Source: Apium graveolens
Taxonomy: Eukaryota; Streptophyta; Magnoliopsida; Apiales; Apiaceae
Length of the DNA stretch: 64,000 bases
Assembly: GCF_009905375.1 (NCBI RefSeq)
Contig: NC_133652.1
Location: 16,418,850 to 16,482,849, forward strand
Direction of reading: 5' to 3'
This document shows, in pieces, positions 48,011 through 59,640 of this stretch. The position numbers were made by a program, and so were the translations under genes. Numbering within the stretch: the first letter of the stretch is position 1; each line of letters opens with the position of its first letter. Below the pieces are notes generated by a model. That model was not told where the DNA came from, ran no database searches, and saw only the letters and a program-made list of their open reading frames with translations.

Positions 48011-48534
48011 CATTTTCCCTTTTTTAGTGTCTACGCCTAACTTCTACTTTTATAACCCCTCTCAATATAGTTATTTCGGTCTTTCTAGGCATATAATAAG
48101 CACTAATTTTCATGAGTTTGATGCATTTTTATTGATGGAGTTGTTGTAAATGCAGGTGTTCCATCAATATTATCATCAATATTATGATTAGAATACCAAT
48201 ATTGTGTTCTATTGGACACAAGTTATAAAACCCTCCTTATTTTTTTTCCTATTTTTGAACTTTGCGACTGATGAGACGTGTGATAGTACAATGGTATTTT
48301 TGTTATTTACGTCAATACTATAGACAATTGTACATCCAGTTAATCCTTGAGTGGATGTGTCTAGACGACTCTAGCGCCCGACTACACTGCTTTTGAGACT
48401 CTATTGTGAGTTGTGACTCCGCATTATCTCTCTCTGCTTCCTTGAAAATTGTACTGCTCTGTCAAAACTCTCCATATCATGGATTCAATTTTATAAATAA
48501 AAAAAAGCGAACAATAATAGATTTGATTTTAATC
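48011..48534. other. Intergenic, no gene recognised
   Basis: No coding or structural signal found beyond a short 62-codon frame that continues from the island. Confidence 0.4.
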
Positions 48535-49195
48535 TTTTAGGGCAAAAAATCTAACATGATCCAAATTTGGGGCAAGTTACCCCAAATTTCATTTTAATAT
48601 ACTGATCCAAATGTTGATCCAAATTTGAATCACTTGATTTAATATAAAATAATGATTTTGTTATTTGTAATTTATGAGATTTTTAAATTGATTTTTTATT
48701 TTTTAATTATATAATTAATAACTGAATATAATTAATAGTTAACAAAATTTATTTTTAAAATAAAACTTAAAATAATTAGAAAACATAATTTCATTAAAAT
48801 TTAAAAATAAAACGACACAGATTGCAATTAGAGATGCATTAATTGAGAATTTATGGAAAAAATATACTAATTCGAAAAATCAGTGTGTATCAATGATATT
48901 TTGTATGTTCATTATTATAATAAATGTGTTTTTCGTGAATTAATTACACAATTTTAATATTTTTATGTGTAATAATTTTTTTGATTTAATTAATTCATGA
49001 AATGTTATATAAATTGTTAATAATAATTAAATGATAAATTTAAGATAAAATTGCTTAATATGAGATTTATATATTATTATATATAAAAAGTAATTTGGAT
49101 CACACTGTTGAAATTGTTCAAAAATTTGGATCAGTATTTAAATCAGCTGGTGATCCAAATTTAAATTTTTGGATCATAACTGTTGGAGATGACCT
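48535..49195. repeat. Probable MITE-like repeat with ATGATCCAAATTT ends
   Basis: The left side reads CATGATCCAAATTTGG (about 48555). The right side reads TTTTTGGATCATAACTGTTGG (about 49158-49180), which in reverse complement gives ATGATCCAAAAA. GATCCAAAT occurs several times in both orientations. The interior is AT-rich and non-coding. The exact ends and target duplication could not be fixed. Confidence 0.4.
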
Positions 49196-50327
49196 TATTA
49201 TCTTTTCTTTTCAACATAGACAAATCGATTCTTAATGGGTACTTTCATAAATTTGTTTTGAATATTGATCACTTCTAAATTCTAATCACAACCTACGGGT
49301 CATTGTGAATATTTAAATCAGTATTTTTGAAAAAGGTAAACATATTTAATTTTACTATTAACAAAATATATTATTATCCGAAGCAGGGTAAAATTTAACT
49401 TATTATAGAAATCCACGATTTTAACGATTAATTTCTTATTAATTCTTTACAAGTTACCGACTAATTCAATTTTCGGATCTGTTTATCCTTATAAAATTTT
49501 CTTTATCGAATTCATATACTAATTAATTAAAATTAAATTAATATAATAATTTAAATATGGATAATTGTAGAATTACAATATAATAATTTTATTAAATAAT
49601 TAAGAATATAACCAGAATAATATATTAAACAATAATTTAATATTAAAATATATTTAATTTTTACTCCATTGGTATCTTAACTGATTATATTCGATTCCCG
49701 ATTTTTGCTAACACGGGTTAAAAGCACTAAAATTTCGATATTTTTTTTATAAAAATTGAAACTAATTTCCTTTTACAAATCATATTGATAAACTAACATT
49801 CTGTGTAGAGCTGATAATTCATATCATTTTTTATACTTTCGTGTTTTGTGTACTGAAAAACAAACATATATATGGCACGTTTAAAATTCATGTACCAAAG
49901 GATAAATATATATACGTAAATAATCATTTTGTATATGTTTCGTATATATTTCGTGTATAAAATTAAGTAAATAAATAAATATATATAATTATTATATTTT
50001 TATATCTAATTTTAAATATATATTAAGAATATATATATACATATAATGATGTTTTTTTGGATTTTTTATAAATATATATGAATTGTATATATATATACAT
50101 ATAATATTACAAAATATGTTTATATATATAAATGAATATATAAATATCTTATACATATTTGAATATTTATTAAAAAAACTTATTTATTTCGTGTATTTTT
50201 ATATCGTGTCATGGACACAAGGGTAAATAACTAAACATATATTCGGTAAACATATAAATTTGGTGTTCTATCATATCAAGTACATTCGTGTTCGTGTACC
50301 GACGAACTTAACACATATTTATATCAT
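49196..50327. other. AT-rich intergenic sequence
   Basis: Very AT-rich with TATATA runs and repeated CGTGT / GTGTACC words (about 49840-50310). Similar words recur after the gypsy element (60880-61400), so both flanks probably belong to one older repeat that the gypsy element entered. ATCAT at 50323-50327 is the left target duplication. Confidence 0.5.
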
Positions 50328-50899
50328 TGATAGGGATAAATAAATCCTGATTGTATAAATAAATATTGCAAGGTGTGGGCTGCTAGGCCCAATAAGAAGA
50401 TGTATGACATTCAGACCAAGAAGGTCAACACATTGATCAGGCCAGATGGACCAGATCAGGCCTGATGGAACAAATAAGGCCCAAAAACTCTGATTATTTA
50501 TTAATTTCGTAATTAATAAATAAAGGAGGAAAACAGCTATTAAGATAAGTCCTAGTGGGGATATAAATCCTTGTAGATTGGCCTCAAGTGGACCTAAAAG
50601 GATAAGGGATCAGTTTTCTACTATCTAGGACTCCAAAGTCCATTCTAATTATGAGACTTGCCCACCAAGTCTCCTATACCAAGTCCAATTCAAGGACTCT
50701 CAACATCTATATAAGGGGTCTCGCCCCACAAATCAGAACTACGTTTTTTGGCTTGATTCTCTAATTCACAGAGATACGTAGGCATCTCGTAAAGGTAGAG
50801 TTGAGTTACGAAACACGAGAGCAGCCATTAAAGGCCTTGAGCTCCCGAATCTTAGTAATAAATACAGCAAATAATAACCTTTGTTTTTTATCCATAACA
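50328..50899 (+). mobile_element. Gypsy 5' LTR
   Basis: TGATAGGGATAAATAAATCC to CATAACA. TATA box TATATAA at 50708-50714. It contains GATCAG/CTGATC-type words, including the palindrome ATCAGGCCTGAT (about 50456-50467), related to the array before the 3' LTR. Confidence 0.95.
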
Positions 50900-50901
50900 T
50901 T

Positions 50902-50919
50902 TGGCGCCGTCTGTGGGAA
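50902..50919 (+). promoter_or_regulatory. Gypsy primer binding site
   Basis: TGGCGCCGTCTGTGGGAA begins two bases after the LTR. TGGCGCC-type sites are usual for Tat and Athila elements; the exact primer tRNA is not assigned here. Confidence 0.85.
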
Positions 50920-50932
50920 GTGAACAACAACC

Positions 50933-53900
50933 ATGGCGAGAACACGGAGAACAACTAGCGCTCTGGAGAAGGGAACACCATCAGGGACAACTCAGGTGAT
51001 TTCGTCAACCGTGGAGATTACTCCCCACTCAACTTATGCATCTACTCAAGCGGAAACCCAGATAGGGGCAACTCAATCTCAGCCACAAGGGACGACTCCC
51101 CCGACTATTCAAGGTACGAATCCTCAAGTTCAACAAGTACATATACCTGTGAATTCTCGACCCGTCGGGTATGAATATTCAACTGTTGTTACCACTAACC
51201 CCCCTTATGGGATGCCCCTTTACCCCGAGGTTGGAGGAAGTGGATATGCTGGGCGAAGTGAAGCACGGGGGCAATCACCCCCTTATATACGAGGTTTGGC
51301 TCCTAACCCCCAGGAACGGGAATTTTCTGGTCCTTACACTGAGAGAGATTCCGAATCTTCGGATGATGAAGTGACCCCAAGAAGGAGATGTCCAGGCAAG
51401 GAGCCGATGGCCGATGGAAGGCAACGCCCTCGAAGCACCCAAGGGGCGAATCCCCAGGAAGTGCAGGAAAGGATAAGGGCTCATGAGGCTGAGATCCAAA
51501 GGCTGAGGCGTGACTTGGAAGCTCACCAGGCCACCAGACCTCAGATGCCTCCTAGGGGGAGAAATCCTCCTCCTGTCATAGACCTGGATGGTCCGGTACG
51601 AAGAAAGGTTGTCTTTCCAAGAACTGATCCAAGCAATCTCCTTCCCCTTGGAGACCCTGATGATCCAACTCTACCCTTCACAGAAGAAATAATGAATGCC
51701 CATATCTCAAGGAAATTCAAGATGCCCACTATCAAAGCCTATGATGGCACCGGAGACCCCGCTAACCATGTCAGGACATTCTCTAATGCACTGCTGCTGC
51801 AACCCGTGAATGACGCTATTAAGTGTCGGGCCTTCCCTCAAACCCTGTCGGGTATGGCTCAAAGATGGTACAGTCGCTTACCCCCAAATTCTATTGGATC
51901 GTTCAGAGAATTAAGTCAGGCTTTTATTAAGCAATTCATCAGTGGAAGAGTCCATGAGAAAAGTTCAGCATCTCTTATGAGTCTTGTGCAGGGAGCTAAG
52001 GAATCCTTGAGAGATTACCTGAATCGTTTCACAAAGGAGGCTTTAAAAGTCCCGGACCTTGATGATAAGGTAGCCATGATAGCACTGCAACAAGGAACTA
52101 GGGACGAGTTTTTTAAGATGTCCTTGGCCAAACGTCCCCCTGAAAGCATGTTGCAGCTCCAAGAGAGGGCAGGGAAGTATATCAAGGTTGAAGAAAGTAT
52201 GAGGAAGACCGTAGTAAGTAATGAGCCCACTGGAGGCAAGAAGCGGAAAACTGATTTAGAATATATTGCAAAAGACAAATATCCTAGGATCGAACAAAAC
52301 CCTGATTCAACCCCCAAGAGGGGAGGACCTGGGCAAAAGTTCACTGAATACGCTAAGCTGAATGCTCCTAGAAGTCAGATTTTGATGGAGATTGAGAAAG
52401 ACAGAGATATTCGCTGGCCTAAGCCCTTGAAGGCTGATCCCGCCAAGCTAGATAAGGGCAAGTATTGCAGGTTTCACAAAGATGTTGGCCATGACACCGA
52501 TGAGTGTAGGCAATTGAAAGATGAAATTGAGTTTTTGATTCGAAAAGAAAGATTGAACAAGTATACTGGAGATGGAGGGGACAGAAATAATAATGGAAGG
52601 AAGAACTTTGAAGATCGTAGGAGGGATCAAGATGATCAGGGGCGGAATCCCCAACCTAGAGGGCCGGTTATAAATGCAATTTTTGGAGGACCGCGACGCC
52701 CTCGAGGGCCTGTGATAAACACGATCTTTGGAGGTCCAACTGCTGCTGGATTGTCCAAAAATTCCAGAAAGGCATATACTAGGGAGGTTATGCATATTGT
52801 TGGAGAAGCCCCGAAGAGGGCCAGGACAGAAGTAGCATTGGCTTTTGATGATTCCGACCTAGAGGGTGTGAAGTTTCCCCATGACGACCCGCTGGTCATA
52901 ACACCGATAACAGGAAATAGCCCGGTTAAGAGGGTCCTTGTGGATAATGGTGCTTCTGTGGATATCTTGCTCCACGACACCTTTCTAAGAATGGGGTATA
53001 ACGACTCCCAGTTGACACCAACCGACATGCCGATATATGGATTTGCTGGAGTAGAATGTCCTGTGGAAGGGATAATCAAATTGCCGACCACCATAGGTAC
53101 GGAACCAAGGCAAGCAACGCAGATGCTGGATTTCGTGGTGGTAAAGGCTAGTTCAACTTATAATGCTATCATGGGGAGAACAGGGATACACGCCTTCAAG
53201 GCAGTCCCCTCTTCCTACCATTCAGTCATGAAGTTTCCCACCCGAAACGGGATTGGAGAAGAGAGAGGAGATCAAAAAATGGCTAGAAGCTGTTATGTTG
53301 CCTCTTTGAGGGCAGATGGAGTCGGGGGGCAGGTTCTTCCTATTGAAGATATGGATGTTCGAGAAAATGATGAGAATAGAGGAAGGCCAGCAGAAGAATT
53401 GGTTTCGGTTCCTTTAGACCCCGAGAATCCTGAGAGGATGACTTTCATTGGAGCCACATTAGAGGAGCCCCTTAGAGGGAAGTTAGTGAAATTTTTGCAA
53501 GAAAATAGTGATGTGTTTGCATGGTCAGCAGCTGATATGCCAGGCATAGACCCGGAGTTAATTACTCACAAGCTAAACGTGGATCCAAGCCGGAAGACAG
53601 TGAAACAAAAGAAAAGAAATTTTGCCCCGGAAAGACAAGAGGCTATAAAACAGGAAGTAGAAAAGCTCTTAGAGGCTGGTTTCATTGAGGAGATTCAATT
53701 TCCGGAGTGGTTAGCAAACCCTGTAATGGTGAAAAAGGCTAATGGAAAGTGGAGGATGTGTATAGACTTCACTGATCTGAATGATGCATGCCCCAAAGAC
53801 TGTTTTCCGCTGCCTAGAATTGATACTTTGATTGATGCCACTGCTGGACATGAGATGCTGAGTTTCATGGATGGATTTAGCGGATATAACCAAATCAAAA

Positions 53901-56656
53901 TGCATAAGGATGACATTCCAAAGGTATCATTTATCACTGACTTTGGTGTTTATTGTTATCTTGTTATGGCGTTTGGTCTCAAGAATGCAGGAGCCACCTA
54001 TCAAAGGTTGGTGAATAGAATTTTTAAGGATCTTATTGGTAAGACTATGGAAGTCTATGTTGATGACATGTTAGTCAAGAGTCTAGTAAAGACTGATCAT
54101 ATAGCCCATTTAAGGGAAGCTTTTGAGGTCCTGAGGTACCACAAGATGATGTTGAATCCTACGAAGTGTGCTTTCGGAGTAGGATCTGGAAAATTCTTGG
54201 GATTGATGGTCTCAAAAAGAGGAATTGAGGCTAACCCCGATAAAATAAAGGCGATCCTGGACATGGAACCACCAAAAACTATCAAGGATGTTCAGAAGCT
54301 CACAGGAAGGGTTGCTGCGCTAGGACGATTCATCTCCAAATCAGGAGACAAGTGCTTGTCATTCTTCAAGTCACTAAAGAACATTAAAGACTTTGTATGG
54401 AGTGAGGAAAATCAAAAGGCATTTGAAGAGTTAAAGAAGTATATGAGCCAGGCCCCGTTGTTGGCCAAGCCAGTTCTGAGTGAAGTTTTATTCTTGTACT
54501 TGGCTGTTTCAGAGAGCGCCTTGAGCGCGGTGTTGGTTAAGGAGGAACTAAAAGTCCAGAAACCCGTATACTATGTCAGCAAAATCTTGCATGATGCTGA
54601 GTTGAATTATTCAACTATTGAGAAATTCACTTTAGCCTTGGTAATGGCTTCAAGAAAGCTGCGTCCTTATTTTCAAGCTCACCAGATTGAAGTGCTAACA
54701 AATCAGCCACTGAGAAATATCATTCACAGTCCCAAGGCAAGTGGGAGACTAATTAAGTGGACAATAGAGTTGGGAGAGTTCGATCTCAAGTATAAGCCAC
54801 GTACGGCTATAAAAGCCCAGGCAATAGCTGACTTCGTGGTGGAATGTACCATACCCAACCAAGAAGTCGGGGGGCAGGAAGATACCATACCTCAAGACAA
54901 GGGAGTCGACAATGGGGACAGGGAGAAGGATGATAAGGAGAAAGAATATTGGGTTCTCTATTTTGATGGAGCATCAAAAACAAATTCCAGTGGAGCAGGG
55001 TTGGTTTTGCAAAGCCCTGATGGATTCTTAATTGAGTATGCTATGAAGCAAGACTTCCCAACCACAAACAATGAGGCAGAGTATGAAGCCCTGATTGCTG
55101 GCCTTGGTCTAGCTGGGACACTTAGAGTCAAAAACTTAAAGGTCCGTGAAGACTCGAAGCTGATCATATCCCAGGTAAAGGGAGAATTTGAGGCAAGGGA
55201 TGATACGATGGCTAAATATGTTCGCCTAGTAAGGGCTGTGATGACCCAATTTAATGAATTCCATGTTGAACACATTCCAAGGGAAGAAAATGCTAAAGCA
55301 GATGCGCTATCAAAGTTTGCTTTATCTGAGATTGAAGAAAGTTCAGGAAGTGTGTACTTCCGTGTTTTGAAGACACGAAGCATAGATGTTAAGCTTGTGG
55401 CTCCCATAGGCTTGGGGACGTCATGGATTGATCCCATCAAGGCTCACATTCAGACCGGTTGGTTGCCAAGCGATGCAACTGAGGCACGGAAGCTAACTAT
55501 TCGAGCACTAAGGTACTCCTTGATACATGGAATTCTGTATAAGAGATCTTTCGTGGTTCCTTACTTGAGGTGTCTCAGGCCCGACGAGGCACGCTTGGCT
55601 CTTGAGGAAGTGCATGAAGGTATTTGTGGGCAACACTTGGGGGGCAGGGCCTTGGCTCATAAGATAACCCGTTTAGGCTTCTATTGGCCAGAAATGATGG
55701 TTGATGCCAAAGAATATGTGAAGAAGTGTGATCACTGTCAGAAGCATGCACCAGTTGTTAGACAACCCCCCGAGATGCTGACCTCTATCAACTCACCTAT
55801 TCCCTTTGCTATGTGGGGGATGGATATTCTAGGGCCTTTTCCTATGGCCACGGCACAAAGGAAGTTTCTGATTGTAGCCATTGATTATTTCACCAAATGG
55901 ATCGAAGCCAAACCCTTGGCCAAAATCACAACTAAGCAGGTTGCACAATTCCTGTGGGAAAACATTATGTGCCGATATGGAATTCCCCGTATCCTCGTCA
56001 CTGACAATGGAACACAATTCAACAATGAGGAATTTAAGAAGTATTGTGAAGAAAATGAAATTGAGTTACGATTCACCTCTGTGGCTCACCCGCAAGCCAA
56101 TGGGCAAGCAGAGGTAGCAAATCGGATAATCCTGGATGGACTAAAGAAGAGGATCGAGAAGTCAAGAAATAATTGGGTGGATGAAATACTTCCAATATTA
56201 TGGGCCTACAGGACTACCTGTAGAGTCACGACAAGAGCAACTCCTTTCATGTTGGCATATGGGGCAGAAGCAGTAGTTCAAGTAGAGATATCACATTCCT
56301 CTCCAAGGATTCAGGCTTTCAATGCAGAAGAAAATGAGGAAGGGCAGAGGTTAGCCCTGGATTTAATTGATGAAGTGCGAGATAAAGCACATGCAAAGAT
56401 AGTAGAATATCATAAAAAAGCTTCATTCTACTACAACTTGAGGGTTAAAGAAAGGTTCTTTAAACAAGGTGACCTAGTCTTGAGGAAGATAGAAGCTTCT
56501 GGGGTAGGACAGAAAGGGAAACTTGCCCCAAATTGGGAAGGGCCGTACAAAGTCAAGAGCGTTCAGGGTAGAGGAACCTACAAGCTGGAGACTACGGATG
56601 GTTTTGAAGTCCCGAGAACCTGGCACGCACAAAACCTGAAGGTTTACTACGTGTAA
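50933..56656 (+). CDS. gag-pol: Gypsy gag-pol polyprotein, intact
   Basis: 1907 residues without a stop, from ATG 50933 in a good context (ACCATGG), 14 bases after the primer site. Gag domain at about residues 240-360 (AQRWYSRLP near 311), Cys/His motif CRFHKDVGHDTDEC at 512, protease VDNGAS with Asp 671, reverse transcriptase with YVDD at 1042-1045. The first RNase H (about 1170-1300) has lost its leading Asp (LYLAVSES). The second RNase H starts FDGAS with Asp 1345 and NNEAEYEALIAGL. The integrase zinc region is at about 1560-1605 and the catalytic triad Asp1631, Asp1691, Glu1727 has exact 35-residue D-E spacing. All catalytic residues needed are present apart from the degenerate first RNase H. 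The copy may still encode working enzymes. Confidence 0.95.
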   Translation: MARTRRTTSALEKGTPSGTTQVISSTVEITPHSTYASTQAETQIGATQSQPQGTTPPTIQGTNPQVQQVHIPVNSRPVGYEYSTVVTTNPPYGMPLYPEVGGSGYAGRSEARGQSPPYIRGLAPNPQEREFSGPYTERDSESSDDEVTPRRRCPGKEPMADGRQRPRSTQGANPQEVQERIRAHEAEIQRLRRDLEAHQATRPQMPPRGRNPPPVIDLDGPVRRKVVFPRTDPSNLLPLGDPDDPTLPFTEEIMNAHISRKFKMPTIKAYDGTGDPANHVRTFSNALLLQPVNDAIKCRAFPQTLSGMAQRWYSRLPPNSIGSFRELSQAFIKQFISGRVHEKSSASLMSLVQGAKESLRDYLNRFTKEALKVPDLDDKVAMIALQQGTRDEFFKMSLAKRPPESMLQLQERAGKYIKVEESMRKTVVSNEPTGGKKRKTDLEYIAKDKYPRIEQNPDSTPKRGGPGQKFTEYAKLNAPRSQILMEIEKDRDIRWPKPLKADPAKLDKGKYCRFHKDVGHDTDECRQLKDEIEFLIRKERLNKYTGDGGDRNNNGRKNFEDRRRDQDDQGRNPQPRGPVINAIFGGPRRPRGPVINTIFGGPTAAGLSKNSRKAYTREVMHIVGEAPKRARTEVALAFDDSDLEGVKFPHDDPLVITPITGNSPVKRVLVDNGASVDILLHDTFLRMGYNDSQLTPTDMPIYGFAGVECPVEGIIKLPTTIGTEPRQATQMLDFVVVKASSTYNAIMGRTGIHAFKAVPSSYHSVMKFPTRNGIGEERGDQKMARSCYVASLRADGVGGQVLPIEDMDVRENDENRGRPAEELVSVPLDPENPERMTFIGATLEEPLRGKLVKFLQENSDVFAWSAADMPGIDPELITHKLNVDPSRKTVKQKKRNFAPERQEAIKQEVEKLLEAGFIEEIQFPEWLANPVMVKKANGKWRMCIDFTDLNDACPKDCFPLPRIDTLIDATAGHEMLSFMDGFSGYNQIKMHKDDIPKVSFITDFGVYCYLVMAFGLKNAGATYQRLVNRIFKDLIGKTMEVYVDDMLVKSLVKTDHIAHLREAFEVLRYHKMMLNPTKCAFGVGSGKFLGLMVSKRGIEANPDKIKAILDMEPPKTIKDVQKLTGRVAALGRFISKSGDKCLSFFKSLKNIKDFVWSEENQKAFEELKKYMSQAPLLAKPVLSEVLFLYLAVSESALSAVLVKEELKVQKPVYYVSKILHDAELNYSTIEKFTLALVMASRKLRPYFQAHQIEVLTNQPLRNIIHSPKASGRLIKWTIELGEFDLKYKPRTAIKAQAIADFVVECTIPNQEVGGQEDTIPQDKGVDNGDREKDDKEKEYWVLYFDGASKTNSSGAGLVLQSPDGFLIEYAMKQDFPTTNNEAEYEALIAGLGLAGTLRVKNLKVREDSKLIISQVKGEFEARDDTMAKYVRLVRAVMTQFNEFHVEHIPREENAKADALSKFALSEIEESSGSVYFRVLKTRSIDVKLVAPIGLGTSWIDPIKAHIQTGWLPSDATEARKLTIRALRYSLIHGILYKRSFVVPYLRCLRPDEARLALEEVHEGICGQHLGGRALAHKITRLGFYWPEMMVDAKEYVKKCDHCQKHAPVVRQPPEMLTSINSPIPFAMWGMDILGPFPMATAQRKFLIVAIDYFTKWIEAKPLAKITTKQVAQFLWENIMCRYGIPRILVTDNGTQFNNEEFKKYCEENEIELRFTSVAHPQANGQAEVANRIILDGLKKRIEKSRNNWVDEILPILWAYRTTCRVTTRATPFMLAYGAEAVVQVEISHSSPRIQAFNAEENEEGQRLALDLIDEVRDKAHAKIVEYHKKASFYYNLRVKERFFKQGDLVLRKIEASGVGQKGKLAPNWEGPYKVKSVQGRGTYKLETTDGFEVPRTWHAQNLKVYYV

Positions 56657-57021
56657 GATGGTCGAAGTACGATTCTCACTTGTCATTGTGACAAGTAGGT
56701 TTAAAAGCACCTTAAAGCTTTGTTTGCATAGGATTTTTATTTTTAGCTATTATAGATCAGGGTCGAACCCATATTATGTAAGGTTTTGGAAAACCAGACT
56801 TGAAATTGAAGAGTTCGAAATTATTTCAACCTATGGATGTTTGAGTTGTGATAATACTTGTGTGGCCCATTAAGCCAAGTTTGAATATTAAAGTATCGGA
56901 AAAATAAAGGAGAGAATGCAAATAAGGAAAGTAGCATATAAAATAGCCCCGGAGGGTAATAAGTTTTAATACAAACAAAAGTCCAGACATAAGTTAAGGA
57001 TAAAATTACAGAATAGAAAAA
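56657..57021. other. Gypsy 3' untranslated region between gag-pol and antisense gene
   Basis: No gene in either strand. It separates the sense stop (56656) from the antisense stop (57022-57024) by 365 bases, room for both transcripts' 3' ends. Confidence 0.5.
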
Positions 57022-58869
57022 CTACTCCTTCATGCGGGAGCCTTCATTCTCTTGCTCCTTATCAGTGCCTTCAACATCCTTCGCAGGAGAAGCGGGAGGA
57101 GAAGCAATGTTAGGATCCAAGATGCGATCATCTGGCTGAGGGGAGTTGAAGAGGGCGTCTATGCTGTCCTCCGACTCAGCCTGCTCGGGCTTATAAAGTC
57201 CTTAGGGTCGATTAAGCCCGGGTGCTTCTCAGAAACCGCCTTTACGGCCGCATCCCATCCCTGAGTAAACTGTAGGGAATAAAGACCCTCATCATGAATC
57301 TCCATGAGATTCTTAAACTTGTCAGAATCCATGTAGTCATCAATGAGTTTATCCTTATCGCTCCTAAGTTTCACCAGCTCAGAATGAGCCTTAGCCAGCT
57401 CCTCTTTCTTCGTGTCCAGCTTCTTCTCCAGGACCTTGGCTCTCTCTTCCCATTTCTTCATCTCCTTCTCAAACCCATCTGAGTTACCCTTCCAGGACCT
57501 AGCCTGGTGGAGGGCCGCCTGGAAGTAGGTATTACTCTGCAAAGAAATATGTATGAGTTAGCACAAGTTCGTTGAAATACGAGAAAGTTGGGATTCAAAG
57601 AAAAAGAGAAAAAAAAAAGTTACCGCAGCTTGGGCTTGAGAACCCAGAAGCTCAATAGTCTCGATATTACTCCCCGTAACAATGTCAGTAAAGTCATGGG
57701 GAGTGATGGAATGGTACGACCAATCCTTAGCATGTTTGGTGGATCCAACCACCGTATCGCTCCTCCTGAAGCCCCAGTTAGGCCTGAAGGAATGTGCCTT
57801 AAGTGGAGGATCCACATCGTCCCCCAACTCGACCACCGGGACGTGGGGCTTAAGAAAAGAAGGACCGTCAGGTTTGCTCCTGGGGTCCTTGTTTAGCTTG
57901 GCCCTCTTCTGGCGGCCTGACTCCCCTTTCTTGGGCCTGTTGACATTATTGATGGCCTCGCAAGCTGAAAAAGAAAGATAGAAAGAATATTAAATTGCAG
58001 GAGAGATAAAATGTTACAATTAAAGGGAAGGAAAAATGGTTATCCAGTTATAAATTTACCCTTATCACTGGCCTGAGAGAGACCAACTTTCTTCAAGGAA
58101 AACTCCTCTAAAAGGGTCCAGGTGTCTGTTTTCCCATCATCCGAAATTAAGGCTTGGTAGGCCACCTCCTCCTCATCAGATAATCTGATGCTACCTGGAC
58201 TCCCATCTCACACTTTGCAAAAGGGCCTACGGAAGAGTGTGGCCCAATCACCCCCAGCCCAGGTCAGCCTCACAAACTCGTCCCTCCATTTAGGGTTATT
58301 CTCAACTATGGAATTACTATCGAAGATATGAGGGATTTTGGGCCATTGACGAATTAAAACCCTGGTTGACTCATGGCGCTATTATAGAATTGGAAAACTT
58401 TCCTAAAGACAGCTACGGAAAGAGGAAAATTGTTTCTAAGACAAAGGACCATAAAACAGATAATGTTCCTCCAAGCGTTAGGAGGGAGTTGACAAGGGTT
58501 AATTTGTACATCTGCAAGTAAGCGAGGAATAAATTCATGGAATGGGAACCTGAGACCCGCGGTCAGGGCTCCTCGATAGATAAACAAAGTATCCCCCTCC
58601 CAATTACAAGTCCTATCCCCAGGGGCGGCTGGAGTAATCCTAAGGTGGGGTGGAAGTCTGTAAAGGGTGTTCATAGACTCTATCCTACCATCTAACTCAT
58701 GAAAGGTGTTACCATGATTATACGAATCTAACTCAGATAGAGAGGGATATTCATCACCCCTCGAGTTAATCATATCAAGTAGGGAAGTATATGGAGATTG
58801 AATTTGAATATTTGTACCTCTCTTAGAGACATTCATCTTCTGCAAACGAGCCAAGTCACGATCCGCCAT
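57022..58869 (-). pseudogene. Antisense spliced gene of the Tat element (Transposase_28 / gypsy-type domain), damaged
   Basis: Three exons by sequence: 58869-58060, 57964-57624 and 57536-57022. Introns 57965-58059 and 57537-57623 have GT...AG ends, pyrimidine tracts (TTTCTTTTTCAG, ATTTCTTTGCAG) and keep frame exactly. Exon 1 starts MADRDLARLQ and includes FPFHEFIPRLL and LPPNAWRNIICFMVLCLR, the pattern of the 'putative gypsy type transposon' domain (Pfam PF04195) known from antisense ORFs of Tat elements such as Grande gene23. Exon 3 is a Lys/Glu-rich coiled coil with an acidic tail. Lesions: a frameshift near 58355, TGA at 58208-58210, a frameshift near 57190. Function unknown in the whole family. 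Confidence 0.85.
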
Positions 58870-59038
58870 TGATATGCTTCGGTTGAAGGCTTGAAACCCA
58901 GAAAAACCTGAGAAAGGTGGAGCTGCGGTGGCTGAGGTCACCGGAAATCGCCTTCTCAAAGGGAGAGAACTCTAGAGAGGTTTATGAGAGAAAATGAGAG
59001 ATGTGAGGTGAAATGAGGATTCTCACTTCACACTACAC

Positions 59039-59046
59039 TTATATAG
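59039..59046 (-). promoter_or_regulatory. TATA box for the antisense gene
   Basis: The minus strand reads CCTATATAAGTG, 170 bases before the antisense ATG. It gives the antisense gene its own promoter inside the element, directly beside the tandem-repeat array. Confidence 0.6.
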
Positions 59047-59187
59047 GCGAAAAGCTCGGGATACGAGGCGTTTCTAGGCCCATTTAGCCAGGCCCAACCT
59101 AAAAGCCCATCAACCAGAAATATCAGGAATAATCTAGAAACTCCTGTGGAATTTGAAAGGTCAAAAATCGACCAGAGTTTTAAATTG

Positions 59188-59640
59188 GTTCGATCAGAGT
59201 CTTGATCGACGCAGAAGAGAGTCCTGATCGATATCTCATTCGAACAGGAGGGAAGAAATTCCCTAAGTTCGATCAGAGTCCTGATCGACGCAGAAGAGAG
59301 TCCTGATCGATATCTCATTCGAACAGGGGGGAAGAAATTCCCTAAGTTCGATCAGAGTCCTGATCGACGCAGAAGAGAGTCCTGATCGATATCTCATTCG
59401 AACAGGAGGGAAGAAATTCCCTAAGTTCGATCAGAGTCCTGATCGACGCAAAAAAGGATCCTGATCGATATCTCATTCGAACAGGAGGGAAGAAATCCCC
59501 TAAGATTGATCAGAGTCCTGATCGACACAGATCAGAGTCCTGATCGATATTCTATTCGATCAGAATGGTAGAAAGCCACTTAATTCGATCAGAATCCTGA
59601 TCGAAATCGATCAGGAATCCTGGTCGATTAAGCCCATGTA
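59188..59640. repeat. 79 bp tandem repeat in the gypsy 3' region
   Basis: Units start at 59188, 59267, 59346, 59425 and 59504 with an exact 79 bp period. The last is degenerate. Each unit holds two forms of the palindromic word (ATCAGAGTCCTGATCGA and AGAGTCCTGATCGATAT) plus CATTCGAACAGG. Near-identical units point to recent unequal exchange or slippage. Confidence 0.92.
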
